A stretch of DNA of 64,000 nt from Streptomyces sp. CB01635 (lineage in GTDB: Bacteria; Actinomycetota; Actinomycetes; Streptomycetales; Streptomycetaceae). The stretch lies in the NCBI RefSeq assembly GCF_002803065.1, contig NZ_NNBL01000002.1, forward strand, positions 62,001 to 126,000, given 5' to 3'. The notes below the pieces were generated by a model. The model was given only the letters and a program-made list of their open reading frames with translations, was not told where the DNA came from and made no database searches. Of the stretch, positions 57,852-64,000 are shown piece by piece; positions within the stretch are counted from its first letter, which is position 1, and each line of letters begins with the position of its first letter. The translations under genes were made by a program, and so were the position numbers.

Positions 57852-58529
57852 CTACTGGTCGCCGGGCGTGACGAGGCCGGTCTCGTAGGCGAAAATCACG
57901 GCCTGCGCCCGGTCCCGCAGCCCCAACTTCGCGAGCACCCGGCCGATATGGGTCTTCACGGTCTGCTCCGCGAGGACCAGCTTCTGCGCGATCTCCTGGT
58001 TGGACAGGCCCCGGGCGATGAGTTCGAGGACCTCTGTCTCGCGTGGCGTCAGACAGTTCAACTCCGGCGAGCGGTCCCTGCGACCGGACGGGCGCTGCCT
58101 TGCGATGTCCTCGATGAGCCGGCGCGTGACCGTCGGGGCGAGCAGCGCCTCTCCGGCGGCCACCACTCGCACCGCCGCGATGAGGTCGGCCGGCGGTGCG
58201 TCCTTGAGGAGAAAACCCGAAGCGCCCGCGCGCAGCGCCTCGTACACATAGTCATCCACGTCGAACGTGGTCAGCATCAGGACCTTGGGACGGTGGATCA
58301 CGCCCGGTGGAGGGTCGAGGAGCACGCGGGTCGCCGCGATCCCGTCCATCTCGGGCATCCGCACGTCCATGAGGACGACATCCGGATGGGTGGTCCGGCT
58401 GACCTCGACACCCTGCTTGCCGTCCGGAGCCTCGCCCACGACGTCGATGTCGCTCTGCGCGGCCAGAAGCGCGGCGAACCCCGCTCGCACCATGGCCTGG
58501 TCGTCGACGATGATCACGCGGATGGTCAT
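57852..58529 (-). CDS. NarL/LuxR-type response regulator
   Basis: This 225-aa protein has a receiver domain with acidic pocket D9/D10, phosphoacceptor D55 in VVLMDVRMPE and the Lys of LLKDAPP, and a C-terminal LuxR HTH with LTPRETEVLELIARGLSNQEI and VKTHIGRVLAKLGLRDRAQA (about 158-215). The gene starts 16 bp after the histidine-kinase stop on the same strand, so they form one two-component system. The adjacent palindromes make the DUF1023-acyltransferase operon a natural target. Confidence 0.92.
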   Translation of the reverse strand: MTIRVIIVDDQAMVRAGFAALLAAQSDIDVVGEAPDGKQGVEVSRTTHPDVVLMDVRMPEMDGIAATRVLLDPPPGVIHRPKVLMLTTFDVDDYVYEALRAGASGFLLKDAPPADLIAAVRVVAAGEALLAPTVTRRLIEDIARQRPSGRRDRSPELNCLTPRETEVLELIARGLSNQEIAQKLVLAEQTVKTHIGRVLAKLGLRDRAQAVIFAYETGLVTPGDQ

Positions 58530-58545
58530 GCGGTGCCGAATTCCT

Positions 58546-59910
58546 TTACGACGAGGGGGAGTCGGGCTCGGCCAGCGGGAGTCGGGCCGCGACGCGGAAG
58601 CCTCCCCCGGGCAGTGGGCCCACGTCGAGTGTGCCGCCGACCAACCGTACGCGCTCGTGCATCCCGATGAGACCGTGTCCTGTGCCGGTCGTCTCCACGG
58701 GTGAGGCGTGCTCGCCCGCCGGGCCATTGACCACGATCACCAGCAGGGCGTCCTCGTCCTTGGAGACAGAGATCTGAGTCCGGGCACCGGGAGCGTGCCG
58801 CACGACATTGGCCAGGGCCTCCTGCACGATGCGGTACGCGGAGAGGTCCACCGCGGGCGGCACATCGGTCAGCTCCCCGACGAGCGTCAGCTCGGGCATC
58901 GACAACTCCGCCGGGACACCGCCCCGTACCGTGGCCTCCACCAGTTGCTGAAGCCGGCCGAGACCCGGCTGAGGCGCGCGCTCGCCGCCCGGGGCGTCCT
59001 CGCTGCGCAGCACCGCGAGAAGCCGCCGCATCTCACCGAGCGACTCCCTGGCGCCCGCCGCTATCGAACCGAACTCCTCGCACGCCTCGGGGGTCAGGCC
59101 CTGGAGCCGGTACGGCGCGGAGTCCGCCTGCACCGTGATGACCGACATGTGATGAGCCACGACGTCGTGCAACTCCCGTGCGATACGCGCCCGTTCCTCA
59201 AGGAGGGTGCGCTGGGAACGCTCGGCCTCGTTGATCGTCTCCTGCTCGACGAGTCTGCGCTGTGCTTCCCCGCGCTCGCGCAGCAGCGTCCCGAACAGCA
59301 GCACCCCACCGCTCAGCACGATCATCAGCACGCTCGTGGACTGGCTGTCCGAGGGGCGGAACAGGTCGAGGACGAGTCCGGACACCACCGTGACCAGCCA
59401 GACCCCCAGGACCGTGCGTCTGCCCTCCCGCAGGGACAGGACGAAGCACAGGGCCAGATATCCCACGATGACCATGGGGGTCCAGGGCGCGGCGTGCTGG
59501 GAGGCCGATCCCTGGATGACAATCGCCCCGACGATGTCCGCGACGATCACAATGCCCCACGCGAGCAGCGGCCGGCTGACGGCGAGCAGCAGAGGAGCGG
59601 CCTGTGCGACCCCCAGGGCGCCGGCGAGACCGCCGGGGACCCCGTAGTCGTTCGACAGGACCTGGGTGGTGACCGGGATCAGTGTGGCGACGAAGCCCAG
59701 CGCGAGCACATAGGGGACCAGCCGCACCCAGCGGCTCGACGAGTGGCCGAGCAGAGGCTCGGCCGGTCCGGCGGGAGCGGCGAGCGAGGCCCCGGCCGCC
59801 CGCAGCCCGCCGAGGACGGCGGCGAGCACGCGGCGCGGGCCCCCCGGCGGTGCGGCCTTGCGGTCCGGCGGGCGGGGCTCCTGGTCGGGTGCAGTCGATG
59901 TGGGGCTCAT
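58546..59910 (-). CDS. NarL-type sensor histidine kinase
   Basis: This 454-aa protein has a Pro-rich cytoplasmic N-terminus, about five or six membrane helices (roughly 60-200) and no sizeable outside sensor domain. A HisKA_3 box RIARELHDVVAHHMSVITVQ follows a short coiled coil. The HATPase has N-box IVQEALANVVRHAPGA and G-box TGTGHGLIGMHERV. I preferred ATG 59910 because a 42-bp inverted repeat at 59948-59989 covers the more upstream ATGs (59952 and 59991). The intramembrane-type sensor suggests envelope stress or a membrane-active signal. Confidence 0.88.
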   Translation of the reverse strand: MSPTSTAPDQEPRPPDRKAAPPGGPRRVLAAVLGGLRAAGASLAAPAGPAEPLLGHSSSRWVRLVPYVLALGFVATLIPVTTQVLSNDYGVPGGLAGALGVAQAAPLLLAVSRPLLAWGIVIVADIVGAIVIQGSASQHAAPWTPMVIVGYLALCFVLSLREGRRTVLGVWLVTVVSGLVLDLFRPSDSQSTSVLMIVLSGGVLLFGTLLRERGEAQRRLVEQETINEAERSQRTLLEERARIARELHDVVAHHMSVITVQADSAPYRLQGLTPEACEEFGSIAAGARESLGEMRRLLAVLRSEDAPGGERAPQPGLGRLQQLVEATVRGGVPAELSMPELTLVGELTDVPPAVDLSAYRIVQEALANVVRHAPGARTQISVSKDEDALLVIVVNGPAGEHASPVETTGTGHGLIGMHERVRLVGGTLDVGPLPGGGFRVAARLPLAEPDSPSS

Positions 59911-59947
59911 GGCCTGCTCAGCGTAGGCAACAACCACCCGCGGTGCC

Positions 59948-59989
59948 GTCATACCGGGGAGCTCACCGGACCCCGTACCCAGGTATGAC
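59948..59989. promoter_or_regulatory. Inverted repeat upstream of the histidine-kinase gene
   Basis: GTCATACC (59948-59955) and GGTATGAC (59982-59989) form perfect 8-bp arms 26 bp apart. Half sites resemble the palindrome at 57760. A likely autoregulatory operator of the two-component system. Confidence 0.45.
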
Positions 59990-60116
59990 ATGAGGGGCCG
60001 ACCGACGGACGTCGAACCTCGACGAAGTCACGTGCGCCAGGACCGCACCCGGAGCCGAGCGGCACGCCATGCCGGGGTCGCTCGCTCCCAGGCCGGGCTC
60101 GCACCCCGCGGCCGCC

Positions 60117-60971
60117 CTACAACTCAGCCAGCAGCTCGGCTTTCTTCGTGGAGAACTCGGAGTCCGTGACGAGGCCCGCCTGGTGCAGCTCGCCCAGGTG
60201 ACGGATGCGGTCCGCGATGTCCGCGGGGTCACGCCGGGCAGGGGAGGCGCCGGACGCGGGCACGGCCGAGCCGGCCCTTACGGCCGCGAGGATGGACGCG
60301 GCGAAGGGCAGCGACTCGTGCACGGGCCCGTACCCGAGACCGAAGATCACGGCGGCCGGGTCCTGGTCGGCCTGAGCGGGCTGCTCGGACGTGTCGCGGC
60401 GCAACAGCCGCAGGTGGCCCTCGAAGACCTCGGGCGAACGCCATTCGACGCCGCTCAGATCCGAGACGGGAAAGCTCTTGTCGCCGGCCTTCCACTTCGC
60501 CGACGACGCCCCGGTCCAGAACCATCGGAACGCGACGGACTTACCGTCGAAAGAGGCCTTGCCGTCGTAGGCCTTGAAGTGCAGTGGCGCTTCGGGCGCC
60601 GCCACCAGGTAGCGGCCCGCCGGTGCGTCGTCGTCCAGGGCCAGCACGTCGCGCAGTTCGTCCGCGTAGTACTCGGCGAGTGTCTCGCGCTCGGCGGGCA
60701 GGACGAGCCGGTAGGGGTCGCACCCCTCCTTGAGCTGTCCCGCGGCCGCGTCCATCAGCGGATCGGCGCCCGGTCTCGGCACGGCGCGCAGGACGACGGT
60801 CCCGCGCTTGCCGGGAGTGAGTGTCACCGCCGCGATCGCCTCATAGGGGATGCGGCGCTCACCGAGTGCTTGGAGCAGCTTCGGCGTGCGGATTCCCCGT
60901 TCGAAGCGGATGAGCACGGAGTCGGACCCGAACTCCCAGGCGGCATGAAATCCGGCCAGTACGTCACCCAT
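60117..60971 (-). CDS. DUF4429 protein with C-terminal SHOCT domain
   Basis: This 284-aa protein has tandem DUF4429 beta-rich modules. The first begins around GDVLAGFHAAWEFGSDSVLIRFERG and the second around FDGKSVAFRWFWTGASS. A terminal SHOCT helix pair follows (DIADRIRHLGELHQAGLVTDSEFSTKKAELL). SHOCT domains mediate oligomerisation and are common in stress and phage-related actinobacterial proteins. No membrane helix. Start at ATG 60971 is the family-like start, but 60983 and 60992 are possible and none has a good ribosome site. Role unknown. Confidence 0.8.
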   Translation of the reverse strand: MGDVLAGFHAAWEFGSDSVLIRFERGIRTPKLLQALGERRIPYEAIAAVTLTPGKRGTVVLRAVPRPGADPLMDAAAGQLKEGCDPYRLVLPAERETLAEYYADELRDVLALDDDAPAGRYLVAAPEAPLHFKAYDGKASFDGKSVAFRWFWTGASSAKWKAGDKSFPVSDLSGVEWRSPEVFEGHLRLLRRDTSEQPAQADQDPAAVIFGLGYGPVHESLPFAASILAAVRAGSAVPASGASPARRDPADIADRIRHLGELHQAGLVTDSEFSTKKAELLAEL

Positions 60972-61047
60972 GCGGCTCATCGTATGCGGCACGCGCGCCT
61001 CCGTCCCCTGTTGCGTCGTGCCCCTGTTTCACCGATTTCTACGCGCG

Positions 61048-62256
61048 TCAGGCCGATGTTGTGCCGGAAGATCCGTCACGACAGGTGTCATGCCCGCTCG
61101 CACATCGCAGGGTGCGGTACGAACCGATGCCGATGTCGGCGAAGTTGCTGAGGCTCTCCGTGCCCGGCTCGAAATAGCCGGTGTGCCCGCGTGCGCCCGC
61201 TGCCGACAGGACCCGGGCGCCGAATCCACGGGAGACGGGGTCGGCGCCGTGACCGATCCCGCCGACCTCCAGGTACGGCACGTCCTGGATCCAGTCGTCG
61301 CTGTCCCGCATCGCCCACACGCGCGCGTGGGTGCCCAGTTTCGCGGCCTTCTCGGCGCGCATTCCGGGGCTGCCGGCCACCGCTATGTCGCTCACCCGGG
61401 AGGGCAGCTTGTGGGCGGCGACACCGCACACCACGGAACCGTAGCTGTGGCAGTACAGGGCCACCGGAGTGCGGCCCGGCAGTGCGCGTACCAGGGCGTT
61501 GAGCCGGGTGGCGCCCTCCTTCGCGCGCATCGCGGTGGCCGCGTCCACGCCGAGGCCCGCGGGCGTCGTGTAGTCGGCCCAGGCGATCACGGCGGTGCGT
61601 GTGCCGGGTCCGGCGGCGCGCTCCGCGCGGTACAGGGAGCGGGCCATGCCGACCGGCGCCGAGTACTTGCGGACGGTCCGCTGGAACGTGAGGAGGTTGG
61701 TGTCGACGCCGGGGACCACGACCGAGACGCGCTGGGCCTTGTCGAGGTCCCCGAAGACCTCGGCGACGCGGCCGGTGCCCAGGGGATCGAAGGCGAGGAT
61801 CTTGCGGTCGGGGCGCATCAGCGACGCGTACCGGTTCATGCGCTGGCCGGCGTCGCGCTGTCCCGCAGCGGAGAGCCGGTTGTCGTGCGTGCTCCTCCGC
61901 GCCACCTTGCGGGCCTGGTCGAGGGCGATGCGGTTGGCGCGGTAGCGCAGCTCCAGCGGCGCGCCGTTCATGTTGCCGACGGCGAGCGGGTAGTGGGCGA
62001 CGAGCCTGGTGCGCTGTTGGCTGGTGAGTGCGGCGAAGAACTGCGCGAGGCGGGCGGGCGAGCCGTCCGGGTCCGGCAGAGCGCGCCCGTTGAGGTGGCC
62101 GTGTTCCCACGCTGTGATGGCGGCGTTGACCGGCGAGGTGACGCCCTTGTGGCGCACGGCGGTCCAGCCGGTGGTCGCCAGCATGACGAACACAACGGCC
62201 AGTGCGAGCAGTGCGCGCCAGACGCTGAGTTGCGGGGATGAGTCGAAGGAAGTCAC
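61048..62256 (-). CDS. DUF1023 alpha/beta-hydrolase, membrane-anchored (copy 2)
   Basis: This 402-aa protein is a paralogue of the 56536 hydrolase: same order, same nucleophile elbow YCHSYGSVVCGVAA, same DRKILAFDPLGTGRVAEVFG, and DDWIQDVPYLEVGGIGHGAD near the end. The N-terminal helix (LLALAVVFVMLATTGWTAV) anchors or exports it. Codon use is normal. GTG 62256 follows AGGG at about 9 nt. It lies downstream of and parallel to the TetR gene, spaced by 160 bp, and is not coupled to an acyltransferase. Confidence 0.82.
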   Translation of the reverse strand: MTSFDSSPQLSVWRALLALAVVFVMLATTGWTAVRHKGVTSPVNAAITAWEHGHLNGRALPDPDGSPARLAQFFAALTSQQRTRLVAHYPLAVGNMNGAPLELRYRANRIALDQARKVARRSTHDNRLSAAGQRDAGQRMNRYASLMRPDRKILAFDPLGTGRVAEVFGDLDKAQRVSVVVPGVDTNLLTFQRTVRKYSAPVGMARSLYRAERAAGPGTRTAVIAWADYTTPAGLGVDAATAMRAKEGATRLNALVRALPGRTPVALYCHSYGSVVCGVAAHKLPSRVSDIAVAGSPGMRAEKAAKLGTHARVWAMRDSDDWIQDVPYLEVGGIGHGADPVSRGFGARVLSAAGARGHTGYFEPGTESLSNFADIGIGSYRTLRCASGHDTCRDGSSGTTSA

Positions 62257-62416
62257 TGCGGGACACCCTAGGAGAACCGCGGACCAACCCGCGAAATCGG
62301 TGAGGCAGATCACGTTTCCGGCGGGGCAATTAGGGCGAAACGGTCCTAGCTTAGGTGGTGTCGTCACACTCTGTAGGTGCCGATTGCGCCCTTGGCGCGC
62401 GGGAGTGCACAGTCGG

Positions 62417-63061
62417 TCACTCTGTGCGCCACTTCCCCGCCAACACCGGCCCCAGCTGGTCGAGATAGGACTCCGTGACCTCGCGGATCGACTCGACGCT
62501 GATGTCCTCACCGGCGCCCCACAGCCGCCCGGCCATGCGCATCACGCCACTGAACGCGGCCACTGTCACGCGGGGGCGCAGATCCGTCTCCACGTCGAGG
62601 CCCTCGCGCTCGGCGATCACGCGCGCGATCTCCTCCTCCAGCTCTGTGGAACGGCGCAGGTGGACAGCGATCAGGGAGGGGGTGGATTCGATCATCTGGT
62701 AGGTGCGCATGTGGAGTTCGACCGGAACGACCTCTTCGATGGGCTCACCGAGGGTGTCCCAGGCGTCGAGCACGGCACCACGCAGGGCCTCGAACGGGCT
62801 GTCGGCCGCGGGGCGTTCGCGCAGGAGGGCGATGAAGCGGGACTCCACCATGTCCTGGACCGCGAACGCGGTCTCCTCCTTGCTGGTGAAGTACCGGAAG
62901 AAGGTGCGCTGCGAGACGTCGACGGCCTCCGCGATTTCGTCAACCGTCGTGTGGTCGTACCCCTTTGTGGTGAAGAGTTCCAGCGCGGAGCGCAGCAGGG
63001 CCTCGCGGGTGCGCTGCTTCTTGCGTTCCCGCAGCCCTGAACGCGCTTCCTGCGTCTTCAC
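62417..63061 (-). CDS. TetR-family regulator divergent from an MFS exporter
   Basis: This 214-aa protein has the TetR HTH (REALLRSALELFTTKGYDHT, then VDEIAEAVDVSQRTFFRYFTSKEE) and a helical C-terminal ligand domain (MRTYQMIESTPSLIAVHL and a late GAGEDISVESIREVTESYLDQ). I used GTG 63061, which has AGAGGGA 6 nt upstream; ATG 63079 adds six residues. It is divergent from the MFS gene, across a palindrome that overlaps the MFS promoter, so it most likely represses exporter expression until a drug or metabolite binds. Confidence 0.88.
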   Translation of the reverse strand: MKTQEARSGLRERKKQRTREALLRSALELFTTKGYDHTTVDEIAEAVDVSQRTFFRYFTSKEETAFAVQDMVESRFIALLRERPAADSPFEALRGAVLDAWDTLGEPIEEVVPVELHMRTYQMIESTPSLIAVHLRRSTELEEEIARVIAEREGLDVETDLRPRVTVAAFSGVMRMAGRLWGAGEDISVESIREVTESYLDQLGPVLAGKWRTE

Positions 63062-63113
63062 CCGTGTCCCTCTTTGCATCCGTTTGCCCAGCTCAGCTTA
63101 CCTGTGAGCAACG

Positions 63114-63169
63114 TGACAGTTACCGACTTGTGAATTGGTTTGTCAACTGTCAGTCACTGTCATTAGCCT
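63114..63169. promoter_or_regulatory. MFS promoter with candidate TetR operator
   Basis: TGACAGTT (63114-63121) and AACTGTCA (63145-63152) are perfect inverted 8-mers. A -35-like TTGTCA (63140-63145) and -10 TAGCCT (63164-63169), spaced 18 bp, lie over the right arm. ATG 63177 is 7 nt past the -10 box, so the mRNA appears leaderless. Binding at the repeat would block RNA polymerase. Confidence 0.55.
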
Positions 63170-63176
63170 CGAACGC

Positions 63177-64000
63177 ATGACTAGTCAGACCACCGTCGAC
63201 AAGGCGGACAAGGCTCCGGAGCCCGTGTCCGTTCCGGCCCCGGCCAAGGGGCTTCGCGGCCACCCCTGGCTGACGCTGTTCTCCGTCGCGATCGGCGTGA
63301 TGATGGTCGCTCTCGACGGCACCATCGTGGCCATCGCCAACCCGGCCATCCAGAAGGACCTCGGCGCCAGCTTCGCCGACGTCCAATGGATCACCAACGG
63401 CTACTTCCTCGCCCTCGCGGTCACGCTGATCACCGCGGGCAAGCTCGGCGACCGGTTCGGTCACCGGCAGACCTTCCTCATCGGCGTGATCGGGTTCGCC
63501 GCAGCCTCGGGGGCCATCGGCCTGTCGGACAGCATCGCCCTGGTGGTCACCTTCCGGGTGCTCCAGGGCCTGTTCGGCGCGCTCCTCATGCCGGCCGCGC
63601 TCGGCCTCCTGCGGGCCACGTTCCCCGCCGAGAAGCTGAACATGGCGATCGGCATCTGGGGCATGGTGATCGGCGCGTCGACCGCGGGCGGCCCGATCCT
63701 CGGTGGGCTGCTCGTCCAGCACGTCAGCTGGCAGTCCGTCTTCTTCATCAACGTCCCCGTCGGCGTCATCGCCCTAGTCCTCGGGCTCCTGATCCTCAAG
63801 GACCACCGCGCAGAGAACGCGCCGCGATCCTTCGACGTCCTCGGCATCGTGCTGCTCTCCGCCGCGATGTTCAGCCTGGTCTGGGCGCTCATCAAGGCCC
63901 CGGCGTGGGGCTGGGGCGACGGCCTGACCTGGACGTTCCTGGCGGCCTCCGTGCTGTGCTTCGCGCTCTTCGCGATCTGGGAGACGCGCGTCAAGGAGCC
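63177..64000 (+). CDS. MFS drug exporter of the DHA2 (14-TMS) type, cut off by the window end
   Basis: 274 N-terminal codons are visible. Helix 1 (LFSVAIGVMMVALDGTIVAIANPAI) contains the DHA2-type motif D1/C-like LDGTIV. The loop 2-3 signature GKLGDRFGHRQTFLIG is a clear MFS motif A, and motif C is GPILGGLL. This subgroup (EmrB/QacA-like) exports drugs or secondary metabolites by proton antiport. The C-terminal half lies beyond position 64000. The divergent TetR gene and its operator are the usual control pair. Confidence 0.9.
   Translation, partial: MTSQTTVDKADKAPEPVSVPAPAKGLRGHPWLTLFSVAIGVMMVALDGTIVAIANPAIQKDLGASFADVQWITNGYFLALAVTLITAGKLGDRFGHRQTFLIGVIGFAAASGAIGLSDSIALVVTFRVLQGLFGALLMPAALGLLRATFPAEKLNMAIGIWGMVIGASTAGGPILGGLLVQHVSWQSVFFINVPVGVIALVLGLLILKDHRAENAPRSFDVLGIVLLSAAMFSLVWALIKAPAWGWGDGLTWTFLAASVLCFALFAIWETRVKE

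Noticed and set aside
1..64000. Mobile elements, prophage, tRNA or rRNA genes
   Set aside because: No transposase or integrase motifs, no terminal repeats, no tRNA cloverleaf or rRNA segments were recognised by eye; a dedicated scan could still reveal small elements.

Overview
The window is a gene-dense piece of a high-GC actinomycete chromosome, almost certainly Streptomyces. The evidence is strong G/C bias at third codon positions, frequent GTG starts, many 4-bp ATGA/GTGA gene overlaps, and marker loci. The marker loci are fasR-fabD-fabH-acpP-fabF in the S. coelicolor SCO2386-SCO2390 order, a SCO2400-family protein, a DUF3145 gene and a matB (SCO2444-like) locus. I saw no rRNA, tRNA, CRISPR array, insertion sequence or prophage. 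This looks like core to near-core chromosome rather than a mobile island.

Layout. 1-2.4 kb: the 3' end of a secreted S8 peptidase, a flavin monooxygenase gene preceded by an RRHVDL-type leader peptide, and a 19-residue hydrophobic peptide gene. 2.6-6.3 kb: a malonyl-CoA module (biotin-independent carboxyltransferase plus MatB) divergent from a GntR/FadR regulator, with a paired operator between them. 6.3-17.8 kb: a minus-strand cell-envelope operon, mostly translationally coupled. It encodes a GT4, two methyltransferases, an AftD-like arabinofuranosyltransferase, a stand-alone condensation-domain protein, an EamA transporter, a Trm112 protein and a hypothetical protein. DUF3068 and DUF2613-like genes lie next to it.

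19.3-35.7 kb: a plant-cell-wall arabinose/pentose utilisation island. It holds an IclR regulator, an SMP-30 lactonase, a CUT1-type ABC importer, GH43 endo-arabinanase, GH51 arabinofuranosidase, aldose epimerase, an MmsAB-ChvE monosaccharide importer, a U32-like protein, an MDR sugar dehydrogenase and an enolase-superfamily dehydratase. Four promoters carry the same palindrome, roughly GTTCGNTATTTCGAAC, so I infer one IclR regulon of four transcription units. Together these genes would cut arabinan or arabinoxylan outside the cell, import oligomers and monomers, and may oxidise the sugar through lactone and aldonate intermediates.

35.8-46.9 kb: housekeeping and stress genes (SCO2400 family, MarR plus quinone-type reductase, Ohr, EI24, a 3-hydroxyisobutyrate-dehydrogenase-like enzyme, YrdB), then a TetR/GH3 pair, a second aldose epimerase, an SGNH lipoprotein and DUF3145. 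47-52 kb: the essential type II fatty-acid synthase operon and its regulator fasR. 52-64 kb: pirin, a serine hydrolase, MerR plus aldo/keto reductase, two DUF1023 hydrolases around a NarL-type two-component system and a membrane acyltransferase, a DUF4429 protein, and a TetR regulator divergent from an MFS exporter that runs off the window.

Starts were chosen from ribosome-binding sites, overlaps with the upstream gene, and promoter or operator positions. Operators, terminators and leaderless promoters are read by eye and are predictions.
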